From RGIG6165 sp045545175 (GTDB lineage Bacteria > Bacillota > Clostridia > Oscillospirales > Feifaniaceae): a stretch of DNA of 22,124 nucleotides. The notes under the pieces are model-generated. The model did not search any database. It had not been told where the DNA came from and saw nothing but the letters and a program-made list of their open reading frames with translations. The translations under genes and the position numbers were made by a program. The stretch spans positions 1 through 22,124 of the forward strand of contig JAZQAK010000038.1 of assembly GCA_045545175.1 (NCBI GenBank), given 5' to 3'. Shown one piece after another: positions 6,311 to 14,680 of this stretch (positions are counted from its first letter, which is position 1; every line of letters begins with the position of its first letter).

Positions 6311-7204
6311 ATGCGTGGAGTTGTAAATTTTTATAAGCCTCTCGGTATGAGCAGTAATACCGCCGTGGGCAGAGTCAAAAAAATACTGGGCGCAAAAAAA
6401 TGCGGCCATACGGGTACGCTTGACCCGAAGGCAGAAGGTGTTTTGCCCATACTTCTTGATAAGTGCACCTGCTTATCCGATATGCTTATGGAGGGAAGCA
6501 AGGAATATCTTGCGACGCTTCATCTCGGACATACGACCACGACACTCGACAGCGAGGGCGAGGATATAACGCTTCTGCCGAGGGAGGAGATTTCGGTCAC
6601 GAGGGAAGACGTTGAAGAAGTTATAAAGACTTTTGTCGGCGAGATTGACCAGATACCGCCCATGTTTTCGGCACTTTCACAGAATGGGGTTCGGCTCTAC
6701 CGCCTTGCGAGAGAGGGGGTTGAGGTTGAACGTAAACCCAGAAGAATAACGATATATTTGATTGCACTTGAAGAATTTGACGATACCGAGTATTTTGTCA
6801 AAATACGTGTGTCCTGCTCCAAGGGCACGTATATCCGCACGCTTGCAGATGACATAGGGGCAAGGCTCGGTTGCGGTGCAATGCTCTCCCATCTTGCAAG
6901 AACGAAGACGGGGATGTTTTCCGTCGAAAATGCGGTTACGATAGAGGACCTTCAAAGTAAGGGTGAGGCGTGTATCACGCCTATTGAGGACTGTCTTTTG
7001 CAGTATGACGAGATACAGCCTATCGAATTTTTTTACACACTTTTGTTCAATGGACAGAAGGTGCTTTTGTCCAAATTGAAACGTGATTTTGAAGTCGGCT
7101 CATACGTCAGGCTTCTTGATAAAGAGGGTGTTTTAACGGGACTTGCCCTCATAACCGAAAACGAAGAAGGAAAGAAACTAATAAGTCTTGATAAAAGACT
7201 CTGA
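6311..7204 (+). CDS. truB: tRNA pseudouridine-55 synthase TruB
   Basis: This 297-aa enzyme isomerizes U55 in the T-loop of tRNAs. The catalytic motif GHTGTLDPKAEGVLPI, with Asp38 as the nucleophilic aspartate, is clear, as are the N-terminal KPLGMSS motif and the later CSKGTYIRTLADDIG block. The ATG directly abuts the nrnA stop and lacks a strong Shine-Dalgarno, so it is probably translated by coupling. Confidence 0.96.
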   Translation: MRGVVNFYKPLGMSSNTAVGRVKKILGAKKCGHTGTLDPKAEGVLPILLDKCTCLSDMLMEGSKEYLATLHLGHTTTTLDSEGEDITLLPREEISVTREDVEEVIKTFVGEIDQIPPMFSALSQNGVRLYRLAREGVEVERKPRRITIYLIALEEFDDTEYFVKIRVSCSKGTYIRTLADDIGARLGCGAMLSHLARTKTGMFSVENAVTIEDLQSKGEACITPIEDCLLQYDEIQPIEFFYTLLFNGQKVLLSKLKRDFEVGSYVRLLDKEGVLTGLALITENEEGKKLISLDKRL

Positions 7205-7212
7205 TACGTACT

Positions 7213-8121
7213 ATGGGATTTTTTACGGGTGATTATAAACTTGATACGGCTCATGCAGTGGCGCTCGGCAGTTTTGACGGACTGCACGTGGGGCACCGTG
7301 AACTTCTGTCTGCCTGTATTGACACGGCAAAAGAAAACGGCATAAAAAGTGCCGTATGCACGTTTGACAAAAATCCTAAAAAAGTGCTCACGGGTAAAAT
7401 ATCCCTTTTGACGGACAATGAAGAAAAAGTGTGCCGTATCAAAACTGCAGGGATAGATGACATCTGTATGGAACGTTTTGATGCCGACTATGCAAAGATG
7501 CCGCCCGATGAGTTTTTTTATAATATACTCATTGAAAAATGCAGGGCAAAGTGCCTCGTATGCGGTGAAAATTACCGTTTTGGGGCAAAAGGTGCCGGTG
7601 ACACGGGGCTTCTTGCGAAACTCTGTGAAAAAGAGGGGCTGGGGCTTGTTGTTGTGCCGTTTGTCGAGGATGACGGCGAAATAGTGAGCAGTTCCATGAT
7701 AAGAAAACTTATTGAAGACGGGGACGTGGCACGTGCGTCAAAACTTATGACTGTGCCGTTTTCTCTGTCGGGTGAGGTTTTACACGGGAAAAGGCTTGGC
7801 AGAAAACTCGGATACCCCACGGCAAATCTGAACTTCGGTGAAGACAGCGTTATCCCGAAGTACGGCGTGTATGCCGTAAAGGTTACACTTGACGGCAAGT
7901 GTTATACGGGCGTGGCAAACGTGGGTGTTCGCCCCACCGTTGACGGAGAGGGTGTCAATGCAGAGGTGCACGTTATCGATTTTGACGGGGACTTGTATTC
8001 AAAGACTATCCGTGTCGAATTTATTGAGTTCATAAGAGAAGAAAAAAGGTTCTCGAACATAGAAGAACTCAAAGCACAGATAGAGAAGGATAAAACAGAA
8101 TGTTTAAAGGTGATTCCGTGA
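7213..8121 (+). CDS. ribF: bifunctional riboflavin kinase / FAD synthetase RibF
   Basis: This 302-aa protein makes FMN from riboflavin and then FAD. The N-terminal adenylyltransferase has GSFDGLHVGH (19-28) and the later SSSMIR motif. The C-terminal flavokinase has GKRLGRKLGYPTANL (about 190-206, with the PTAN motif) and GVYAVKV/GVANVGVRPT. The gene begins 8 nt after truB with no strong ribosome binding site and is the last gene of the rbfA operon. I find no simple U-tract terminator after it, but an inverted repeat at 8137-8182 lies just downstream. Confidence 0.96.
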   Translation: MGFFTGDYKLDTAHAVALGSFDGLHVGHRELLSACIDTAKENGIKSAVCTFDKNPKKVLTGKISLLTDNEEKVCRIKTAGIDDICMERFDADYAKMPPDEFFYNILIEKCRAKCLVCGENYRFGAKGAGDTGLLAKLCEKEGLGLVVVPFVEDDGEIVSSSMIRKLIEDGDVARASKLMTVPFSLSGEVLHGKRLGRKLGYPTANLNFGEDSVIPKYGVYAVKVTLDGKCYTGVANVGVRPTVDGEGVNAEVHVIDFDGDLYSKTIRVEFIEFIREEKRFSNIEELKAQIEKDKTECLKVIP

Positions 8122-8136
8122 TACACAGTATTGCGG

Positions 8137-8182
8137 AATTTTTACATTATATTAAAGGTATTGCAATTTATATGTAAAAATT
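8137..8182 (+). repeat. 11-bp inverted repeat in the ribF-proB gap
   Basis: AATTTTTACAT (8137-8147) and ATGTAAAAATT (8172-8182) are perfectly complementary around a 24-nt loop. The right arm falls inside the spacer of the proposed proB promoter, so it might be an operator, a weak terminator for ribF, or chance in AT-rich DNA. Confidence 0.4.
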
Positions 8183-8189
8183 ATAAAAT
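8161..8189 (+). promoter_or_regulatory. promoter for the proB operon
   Basis: TTGCAA (8161-8166), a 17-bp AT-rich spacer and TAAAAT (8184-8189) lie about 30 bp upstream of proB. Confidence 0.6.
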
Positions 8190-8220
8190 ATAATATATTT
8201 TGTTTTAGGATGGTGAGATT

Positions 8221-9006
8221 ATGAAATACAACAAAATTGTAATAAAAGTGGGTTCATCGTCCCTGACGTATAAAAACGGCGCACTTAATCTGCGCTTTCT
8301 TGATAAATTTGCAAGGATACTTGCGGATATAAACAACAGCGGTACGCAGGTCGTTTTGGTGACTTCGGGTGCAGTTTCGGCAGGCAGGGGAAAACTCGGT
8401 CTTACAGGCACGCTTGATATTCCGCACAAGCAGGCTGCGGCGGCGGTCGGCCAGTGTGAACTTATGTCGATATACGACAGATTTTTCTGTGAATACGGGC
8501 AGACGGTCGGTCAGGTGCTCCTGACGAGGACTGTTATTGAAAATGAAGTTTCCTATAACAATGCAAAGAATACTTTTGAGAGTCTGCTCAGTTTAGGTGT
8601 CATTCCGATTGTCAATGAAAACGACACCGTTTCGACGAGCGAACTTGAGGCACTTCGCTCACTCGGTGATAACGACAGGCTGTCGGCAATCGTTGCAACG
8701 ATGATAGGTGCGCAGGCACTCGTTATAATGAGTGACGTTGATGGGCTTTACGACAGCAACCCCAAAACAAATCCCGATGCAAAACTGATATCGGAAGTAA
8801 ACGAGATAACCGACGAAATACGTGCACTGTGTGACGGTAAGAGTGAGCAGGGTACGGGCGGTATGGCAAGTAAACTTGAAGCGGCGGAGGCGGCGTATAA
8901 AGCGGGCTTTGATTTCTATATTATAAATTCTTCAAAACCCGACAATCTTTATGACGTGCTTGACGGTAAAAGTGCAGGCACCTGCTTTCGCGGGAGGAAA
9001 AAATGA
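8221..9006 (+). CDS. proB: glutamate 5-kinase (short form, no PUA domain)
   Basis: This is a 261-aa amino-acid-kinase-fold enzyme that phosphorylates glutamate, the first step of proline synthesis. Motifs include IVIKVGSSSLT (6-16), VLVTSGAVSAGRGKLG (45-60), VNENDTVST, LGDNDRLSA and GTGGMASKLEAA. It ends after the kinase domain, so it lacks the roughly 100-aa C-terminal PUA domain of the longer E. coli-type enzyme. Short forms are known in other bacteria. proA is not adjacent. AGGA/GGTGAG precedes the ATG. The stop overlaps the next gene as ATGA. Confidence 0.94.
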   Translation: MKYNKIVIKVGSSSLTYKNGALNLRFLDKFARILADINNSGTQVVLVTSGAVSAGRGKLGLTGTLDIPHKQAAAAVGQCELMSIYDRFFCEYGQTVGQVLLTRTVIENEVSYNNAKNTFESLLSLGVIPIVNENDTVSTSELEALRSLGDNDRLSAIVATMIGAQALVIMSDVDGLYDSNPKTNPDAKLISEVNEITDEIRALCDGKSEQGTGGMASKLEAAEAAYKAGFDFYIINSSKPDNLYDVLDGKSAGTCFRGRKK

Positions 9007-9911
9007 AAAAATTTGACTCTTTAAAAAAAGCGTTTTCGCAAAAGGCATCCGAATACGAGGGTGACAGCGGTGAAAACAAGTACAGATATATATTGACGGG
9101 CGTTATCGTAATAGTAATTATCATTTCGGTAATCGTATCGGTCGGTGTCGGCATTAAAAATCGCTTTGACGAGCGTATTTTGAAACCCGGCGAGGTTGAT
9201 TTCTCGAGCGAGCACACACCCGTGTTTATTGACGATGACAGTATGGAGGTTTACTACGAAAGCGGTCTTTTCGCACCTGCGGTCGTTGAGGATTTTACGA
9301 GTCTTAAAGTCGGCGATATTATATATATGGGACCCGTGGCAAATCTTGTAAAGAATAATTTTCCTGCGTTCACCACGGCAAACGAGATAGAGGGAAGTTA
9401 TCTTCTGTCCTTCGGGGCGTGGGAATCGCTGGAGGAGGATTTCTATTCGGCAGGCGTAAGCTCGATTGACAATACGACCTATATTGCATACGAGGTTGTC
9501 GATGCGGCGATAAAGGAGTATTTTGAGATTGACGAAGCACCGCTTCATATAGAAACTGTGACACAGTTTGGTGAATTTACGGCAGACAATGCCAAGCAGG
9601 CGTATAAAGCGGAATCAACGGGCTACGAAACGTCGCTTATACCGAGGGTGTCAAACGTTGTCAGCGAAAAGGTGACGACGCTGGCTTCGGACGGCGTTAC
9701 CGAGCAGATAACGACCAACGTTACGCTTGAGATAGACTGTATAAATTCAGCCGACCAGGAGTATTACGAGCTTGAAAACGGGGAATATCCGCAGGCAGAG
9801 AGAAAGATTGTTCTTTCGATAAGGGTAGACCCTGACGGTTCATATAAATTTACTGCCATAGCCGAGGTTTCCGACCAGACGGCAGAGGTTCAAGAGGGAG
9901 AAACAGAATGA
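9003..9911 (+). CDS. single-pass membrane protein of unknown function
   Basis: I do not recognise this 302-aa protein. It has a basic/charged cytoplasmic N-terminus of about 28 residues, one strong membrane segment at roughly 30-51 (GVIVIVIIISVIVSVGVGI) and an acidic extracytoplasmic domain of about 250 residues with mixed alpha/beta character. No catalytic motif, lipobox or wall-anchor signal is visible. It overlaps proB (ATGA) with GGGAGG upstream, and overlaps the following decarboxylase-like gene in the same way. It is therefore firmly within a co-translated operon, but the neighbours do not suggest a clear role. Confidence 0.8.
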   Translation: MKKFDSLKKAFSQKASEYEGDSGENKYRYILTGVIVIVIIISVIVSVGVGIKNRFDERILKPGEVDFSSEHTPVFIDDDSMEVYYESGLFAPAVVEDFTSLKVGDIIYMGPVANLVKNNFPAFTTANEIEGSYLLSFGAWESLEEDFYSAGVSSIDNTTYIAYEVVDAAIKEYFEIDEAPLHIETVTQFGEFTADNAKQAYKAESTGYETSLIPRVSNVVSEKVTTLASDGVTEQITTNVTLEIDCINSADQEYYELENGEYPQAERKIVLSIRVDPDGSYKFTAIAEVSDQTAEVQEGETE

Positions 9912-11146
9912 AAACACCGTTTATAACAAAAGAGAAGGCACAGGAGATAATAAAGACGTATCCGACGCCGTTTCATATTTATGATGAAAAAGGCATAAGG
10001 GAAAATGCGAGAAAACTTATAAAAGCATTTTCATGGAACAAGGGCTACAGAGAATATTTTGCGGTAAAGGCGACGCCGACACCTGCTATCCTTAAAATAT
10101 TAAAGGAAGAGGGGTGCGGAGTAGACTGTTCTTCGTATACCGAACTTATGATGAGTGAAAAATGCGGTTTTACGGGTGACGATATAATGTTTTCGTCAAA
10201 CGTGACGCCTGCAGAGGATTTTGAGTATGCGAGAAAGCTTGATGCAATAGTAAATCTTGATGACATCACACACATTGAATATCTTGAAAAACACGGCGGT
10301 ATTCCCGAAACTATTTGTTGCCGATTCAATCCGGGCGGACTTTTTTCAATATCCAACGATATTATGGACAACCCCGGCGAAGCGAAGTACGGTATGACAA
10401 GACCGCAGATGAGCGAGGCTTTCAAGGCACTCAAGGCAAAGGGCGTTAAGCACTTTGGTATACACGCGTTTCTTGCAAGTAACACGGTCGGTAATGAATA
10501 CTACCCCGCACTTGCAAGGATTCTGTTTGAACTTGCAGTTGAACTCAAGAAGGAAACGGGCGTTCACATTAAATTTATAAACCTTTCGGGCGGTATCGGC
10601 GTGCCCTACCTGCCTGACGGTAAGCCTGCTGATATTGAAAAAATAGGCAAAGAAGTGCACAGGGTATACGATGAGGTGTTCGGCCCCGAAAATATGACCG
10701 ACGTTGCGATATATACCGAACTTGGCAGATATATGCTTGCACCCTACGGTCACCTCGTGTCAACCGTACTGCATTTAAAGCATACTCATAAGGAATACGT
10801 GGGTCTTGATGCGTGTGCGGCAAACCTTATGCGTCCTGCGATGTACGGCTCGTATCATCACATAACCGTTCTCGGCAAGGAAAATGAAATTTGCACACAC
10901 GTCTACGACGTTACGGGCGGTCTGTGTGAGAATAACGATAAATTTGCAATCAACCGTTCGCTTCCGCCTGTTGAAATAGGCGACATCGTGGCAATTCACG
11001 ACACGGGTGCACACGGCTTTGCAATGGGTTATAACTATAACGGCAAACTGCGCAGTGCAGAACTTATGCTTAAAGAGGACGGAAGTGTTGAAATGATACG
11101 CCGTGCCGAAACAGCAGACGATTACTTTGCAACTTTGATATGGTAA
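9908..11146 (+). CDS. diaminopimelate-decarboxylase-like PLP enzyme (divergent LysA family)
   Basis: This 412-aa protein has the fold-type III PLP decarboxylase pattern. Lys54 in FAVKATP should hold PLP, with a glycine loop LSGGIGVPY (226-234), GRYML at 273-277, the cross-subunit Cys-Glu in GGLCENND (338-344) and a C-terminal GAHGFAMGYNYNG (368-380). It differs from textbook LysA: the usual HIGSQ region reads HAFLASNT (186-193), EPGR reads ELGR (271-274), and CESxD reads CENND. It could make lysine from meso-diaminopimelate or act on another amino acid. GAGGGAG and an ATGA overlap couple it to the upstream membrane protein. It is the last gene of the operon. Confidence 0.82.
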   Translation: MKTPFITKEKAQEIIKTYPTPFHIYDEKGIRENARKLIKAFSWNKGYREYFAVKATPTPAILKILKEEGCGVDCSSYTELMMSEKCGFTGDDIMFSSNVTPAEDFEYARKLDAIVNLDDITHIEYLEKHGGIPETICCRFNPGGLFSISNDIMDNPGEAKYGMTRPQMSEAFKALKAKGVKHFGIHAFLASNTVGNEYYPALARILFELAVELKKETGVHIKFINLSGGIGVPYLPDGKPADIEKIGKEVHRVYDEVFGPENMTDVAIYTELGRYMLAPYGHLVSTVLHLKHTHKEYVGLDACAANLMRPAMYGSYHHITVLGKENEICTHVYDVTGGLCENNDKFAINRSLPPVEIGDIVAIHDTGAHGFAMGYNYNGKLRSAELMLKEDGSVEMIRRAETADDYFATLIW

Positions 11147-11147
11147 T

Positions 11148-11175
11148 AAAAAAGGAAGGGAAACCTTCCTTTTTT
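11148..11175 (+). terminator. intrinsic terminator after the LysA-like gene
   Basis: A 12-bp perfect stem (11148-11159 with 11164-11175, GAAA loop, core GGAAGG/CCTTCC) ends in six T residues 2 nt after the stop codon. The A-rich left arm makes it able to work in both directions. Confidence 0.92.
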
Positions 11176-11214
11176 ACTTATTCACTCTTCCCTATTACTT
11201 ATCACCTCAAACAT

Positions 11215-11237
11215 AGTAGGGGACGGCGTCCCCGACG
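11215..11237. repeat. family B GTAGGGGACG palindromic repeat (copy B1)
   Basis: This copy contains the palindrome GGGGACGGCGTCCCC directly after GTA, the same form as the other family B copies. It lies alone between the terminator at 11148-11175 and the promoter of the SLH gene. Confidence 0.65.
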
Positions 11238-11275
11238 ATAAACCCCTTCCTTATATATAAATAGGAAAAAACGGC

Positions 11276-11294
11276 AAATATTACGAAATATTAC
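11276..11294. repeat. direct repeat AAATATTAC upstream of the SLH-gene promoter
   Basis: Two exact AAATATTAC copies (11276-11284 and 11286-11294) are spaced 10 bp apart, one helical turn, and end 27 bp upstream of the -35. Such phasing suits a regulator or an UP-like AT element, but no regulator is identified. Confidence 0.4.
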
Positions 11295-11321
11295 AGTTTT
11301 GTTACATTAAGGTCAAAACAC

Positions 11322-11350
11322 TTGAAAGTGGGAAAACGGTTGAGTATACT
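11322..11350 (+). promoter_or_regulatory. promoter of the SLH surface-protein gene
   Basis: TTGAAA (11322-11327), a 17-bp spacer and TATACT (11345-11350) form a good sigma-A-type promoter. The predicted transcript would carry a small hairpin GTGGC-ATA-GCCAC (11365-11377) near its 5' end and then AAGGAGGAG (11388-11396), 7 nt before the ATG. This is a layout seen for highly expressed surface proteins. Confidence 0.75.
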
Positions 11351-11403
11351 GTTACCGTAAAGTAGTGGCATAGCCACAAATATTATTAAGGAGGAGTTTT
11401 CCT

Positions 11404-14397
11404 ATGAGAAATCTCAAAAAGGTTCTTGCACTCGTACTTGTATTTGCTATGATGCTTTCTACATGCGTAGTTGCAAGCGCAGCATCCTTCCCGGATGTAG
11501 CAGCAAGCTATCAGTATGCTGAAGCTATTGATCTTCTTGCTTCACTCAACATTCTCGGCGGTTACGAAGATGGTACATTCAAGCCCGAGAACAACATCAC
11601 AAGAGCAGAATTTGCTAAAGTTGTTTACGTTATCTTCAACGGTATGGAAGATGTAAACGCTCAGATGTATGTTTCTGACTCACAGTTCAATGACGTAGCT
11701 AAGAATCAGTGGTTCAACGGTCACGTTAACTGGGCTTCAGAAAACTCAATCGTTGGCGGTTACGGCGACGGTACATTCCTTCCCAGCAACAACGTTGCAG
11801 TTAAGGAAGCTATCAAGATGGTTGTTACAGCTGTAACAGACAAGGCTCTCACATATCCTAACGGATACATTCAGGAAGCTAGAGCTCTTAAGCTCCTCGA
11901 AGACGTTACTGTTGGTGACACAAGCGCTCCTGCTACAAGAGGCCAGGTTGCTCAGCTCGCTTACAACCTTCTCTTCACACCTTCAAGACTCTGCCTCGTA
12001 GACACAGGTACGATGGACTTCTACGGCAACGAAATCCTTGCTAAGAAGGCTCCCGTTGAATTCGTATTCGGTCTTACAGCTAAGACTGACGTAACTCTTA
12101 ACGCTACATACGAAACAACGTTCACAGGCTCAGCTACTCTTGAAGAAGGTCAGGTTTCAATTTCATGGCCCACATATGACAAAGATGGCAAATATGTAGC
12201 AGACCAGACAGCTACTTATGATTATGCAGGCGATGCTGAAGATCTCTTCGGTCTCGAACTCAAGGCTTACTTCAACACAGACAACGAACTCGTTGCTCTC
12301 GTTTCAGTAAGTGACGTAGTTGGCGAAACAACAGTTGAAAAGCTCGTTGGTGACGGCACATATTCTAACCCCTTCGGTATCACAATCGGTGAATATGTAA
12401 CGGAAAACAACACAAAGTTCTACAAGATCGCTAATGTTTACACACAGGGCGCTGAAGGTACTTGGTCTAAGGCAACAGACGTTAAACTTGAAGAACTTAC
12501 AGGTGGCAGAAAGTTCAACAACAACAACGCTAAGGTTACACTTATCGACAATCCTGATGCAAACGACGTACTTGACGGTGTTGTAGATACAGTTCTTGTT
12601 GAATATCAGAATAAGACTCAGGTTAGAAGATACAACAAGACAGCTGGTACAATTTCTATCTCAGGTAAGACTCTTACATTTGCTAATGCTATCGGTCACG
12701 AAGCATTCGCTGATGCTGATTTCTCAGCAGAAGCAGATCCGGTATATGCTACATATACTCTTAAGAACGGTTCTGCAGGCGTGGTTTACACACTTGCTCC
12801 CACAACAACAGTTGAAGGCGTTCTTACATCAACAGATGCTAACAACGGTCAGCTCGTAGTTGGCGGTACAACATACAACGCATTCGGCACAACAATGCCT
12901 TCATTCGGTGGAGAATCAGCTGTAGGCGATACAGTTAAGCTTTACCTCGACGCTGCAGGCTACGTTGTTGCAGGTGTTGTTACAGAATCAGACACAGTAT
13001 ATGACCTCAACCTCGGTATGGTTGTAGCTGCTGCTGACGACGTAGACAGACTTGGAAACAAGACAGCTACTATCACAGTTCTTAAGTTCGACGGTACAGA
13101 AGAAACTCTTACAATCGACACAGTAAAAGAGACCTATGAAGATGGCGACGGCGTTTGCGTAATTCCTGAAGCATTCGATTACGACGAAGCAGACGGAAAG
13201 TACGTATTCTCATACACAGATGGTGAATACGATATCGTTGGTAACTACGTTCACTACGAAGTAGACGATTACGACAAGCTCGTTGACAGACTCGTTGCAG
13301 TTGACGGTTCAGATATCAAGCCTTCTAACTCAACAAAGACATACACATTCACGACATACAATTCAACGACAGATAACCTCTGCTACAATGCAGACAACGG
13401 CTTCTTCACATCAACTGACGGTCTTAAGGTTAAGGCTTCACTTGAAGAAGTAGATGCTGGCTTCACAGGTATGTACTATGAAAAGGATGCTAACACAGGC
13501 GAAGTTAAGACTGAGTTCTACACAGCTTCCAACATTCCTGAATTCGACAGATCAGGTAAGGTTACACTCGTTAAGTGCGATGATAAGATCGTTGCAATGA
13601 TGGTTCTCGTATCACCCGCTGCTACAGACGACAAGGCACTTGGTATCATCACAGGCTGGAATACAGTAGGCGGCGAAGCTGACAAGAACGGCAAGCCCAC
13701 ATACAGATATGCTGTAACAATGCTCGTTAACGGTGAAAGCCAGACATACTACACAGAAGATCTCCTTGGTACAGAACTTAACGCTATCGACATCACATAC
13801 GATGCATTCGATAACGCTAATGGTCTCCAGACAGATTACTTTGCAACTCTTAATCTTGAAGATGGTAAGATCGTTGTTAAAAACAACGCGCTCGACGTAA
13901 CATACCTCGGTGCTGGTGATGTTAAATACGCAATTGCAACAAGAATCCGCAACACAACAATCAACGCTAAGGACGTAACTTCATGGGAAGTTCCGGTTGT
14001 TGAAGGTTGGACAAAGGATGCTGAAGGTAAGGACGTATTCATTGCTGACGGCATGGGTAACGGCGGTAAAGTTGTAGTTGGTAACTCTAACACGCTCTAC
14101 GCTTGCGATGAAACAAAGTACGTTTACATCAACACAGGTCTTACAGACTTTGTCGATGGAAAATTCGATGAAGATGTTACAACTGCAGGTCTCTTCCAGA
14201 AGACAGCTGCTTCAAAGGTATCTGTTGGTGAAGGTGTTGAAGTTTCAGAATACACAGATGACAGTGTTAACAACGACCTCTACTACATCTTTGCATACAC
14301 AACATTCCCGCATGACTACAAGGTTGTAGACAACCAGGATTGCCTCGACACAGTATTTGTGTTCACAGCACCTGTTGAACCTTACGATTACGAATAA
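11404..14397 (+). CDS. exported SLH-domain surface protein, candidate S-layer protein
   Basis: This is a 997-aa protein. A signal peptide (KK..LALVLVFAMMLSTCVVASA, cleavage near residue 26) is followed by S-layer homology repeats. SLH1 is about 29-80 (FPDV...LNILGGYEDGTFKPENNITRAEFAKVV). SLH2 is about 97-143 (FNDVAKNQWFNGHVNWA...IVGGYGDGTFLPSNNV). A degenerate third is about 155-197 (ATRGQVAQLAYNLL). SLH repeats bind pyruvylated wall polymer, so the mature protein should sit on the cell wall. The remaining 800 residues are acidic, Thr/Asp/Val-rich and beta-like with no recognised enzyme domain or LPXTG. Its codon use (ACA Thr, GCT Ala, CTC/CTT Leu, AAC Asn) is more uniform than in the housekeeping genes. 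Strong promoter, strong RBS and tandem terminators suggest high expression. A true S-layer role is inference. Confidence 0.88.
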   Translation: MRNLKKVLALVLVFAMMLSTCVVASAASFPDVAASYQYAEAIDLLASLNILGGYEDGTFKPENNITRAEFAKVVYVIFNGMEDVNAQMYVSDSQFNDVAKNQWFNGHVNWASENSIVGGYGDGTFLPSNNVAVKEAIKMVVTAVTDKALTYPNGYIQEARALKLLEDVTVGDTSAPATRGQVAQLAYNLLFTPSRLCLVDTGTMDFYGNEILAKKAPVEFVFGLTAKTDVTLNATYETTFTGSATLEEGQVSISWPTYDKDGKYVADQTATYDYAGDAEDLFGLELKAYFNTDNELVALVSVSDVVGETTVEKLVGDGTYSNPFGITIGEYVTENNTKFYKIANVYTQGAEGTWSKATDVKLEELTGGRKFNNNNAKVTLIDNPDANDVLDGVVDTVLVEYQNKTQVRRYNKTAGTISISGKTLTFANAIGHEAFADADFSAEADPVYATYTLKNGSAGVVYTLAPTTTVEGVLTSTDANNGQLVVGGTTYNAFGTTMPSFGGESAVGDTVKLYLDAAGYVVAGVVTESDTVYDLNLGMVVAAADDVDRLGNKTATITVLKFDGTEETLTIDTVKETYEDGDGVCVIPEAFDYDEADGKYVFSYTDGEYDIVGNYVHYEVDDYDKLVDRLVAVDGSDIKPSNSTKTYTFTTYNSTTDNLCYNADNGFFTSTDGLKVKASLEEVDAGFTGMYYEKDANTGEVKTEFYTASNIPEFDRSGKVTLVKCDDKIVAMMVLVSPAATDDKALGIITGWNTVGGEADKNGKPTYRYAVTMLVNGESQTYYTEDLLGTELNAIDITYDAFDNANGLQTDYFATLNLEDGKIVVKNNALDVTYLGAGDVKYAIATRIRNTTINAKDVTSWEVPVVEGWTKDAEGKDVFIADGMGNGGKVVVGNSNTLYACDETKYVYINTGLTDFVDGKFDEDVTTAGLFQKTAASKVSVGEGVEVSEYTDDSVNNDLYYIFAYTTFPHDYKVVDNQDCLDTVFVFTAPVEPYDYE

Positions 14398-14421
14398 TTA
14401 ATAGCTGAATAAAATTAGCTT

Positions 14422-14453
14422 AAAAAAGAAAGACCTTCGGGTCTTTCTTTTTT
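14422..14453 (+). terminator. intrinsic terminator after the SLH gene
   Basis: A 14-bp stem (14422-14435 with 14440-14453) with a TTCG tetraloop and a long T tract lies 25 nt beyond the stop codon. Confidence 0.92.
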
Positions 14454-14480
14454 TCGGTTTTACTAATCGACGTATGAGTA

Positions 14481-14513
14481 AAAAAGGCACTTGCTTATGG
14501 CAAGTGCCTTTTT
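14481..14513. terminator. second, bidirectional terminator hairpin
   Basis: A 14-bp perfect stem (14481-14494 with 14500-14513, core GGCACTTGC/GCAAGTGCC, loop TTATG) is flanked by A5 on the left and T5 on the right. It would back up the first terminator and also stop opposite-strand transcription. Confidence 0.82.
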
Positions 14514-14542
14514 ATTTTCTTTAAAGCCTTCCACTTGAGGTG

Positions 14543-14571
14543 GCCAAACCGTGATCGAGGCGTAGCGAAAC
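14543..14571 (+). repeat. 29-bp repeat, copy 1 (inverted partner at 14924-14952)
   Basis: GCCAAACCGTGATCGAGGCG plus nine more bases matches the reverse complement of 14924-14952 at 25 of 29 positions. It follows a degenerate CCAC-TTGAG-GTGG hairpin, so it probably represents a diverged family A module. Confidence 0.6.
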
Positions 14572-14595
14572 ATAATGACCACTTTTCTCCCCTAT

Positions 14596-14645
14596 GCCTT
14601 CACCTTGAGGGGAAGGTGGGTTGCGAAGCAACGCGGATGAGGTGT
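14596..14645 (+). repeat. family A double-hairpin module (copy A2)
   Basis: GCC is followed by hairpin 1 CACCTT/AAGGTG (14601-14606 / 14613-14618), then hairpin 2 GTTGC-GAA-GCAAC (14620-14632), then GCGGATGAGGTG. Confidence 0.65.
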
Positions 14646-14648
14646 AAC

Positions 14649-14675
14649 CGTAGGGGACGGATTTATCCGTCCCGG
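14649..14675 (+). repeat. family B repeat (copy B2)
   Basis: GTA is followed by a perfect palindrome GGGACGGAT-TT-ATCCGTCCC. It is joined by the linker GGTAAGA to family A copy A3, forming a composite unit seen again at 15022-15096. Confidence 0.7.
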
Positions 14676-14680
14676 TAAGA

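Noticed and set aside
11404..11490. Lipoprotein signal in the SLH protein (LSTC)
   Set aside because: Thr at the -1 position is not typical of a lipobox, and a normal signal peptidase I site (ASA-A) follows a few residues later.
13518..14093. Minus-strand ORFs inside the SLH gene, and similar ones inside the giant gene (e.g. 16143-16634, 19176-19436)
   Set aside because: They are antisense shadows of long, well-supported coding frames and have low-complexity compositions caused by the repeated codons on the other strand.
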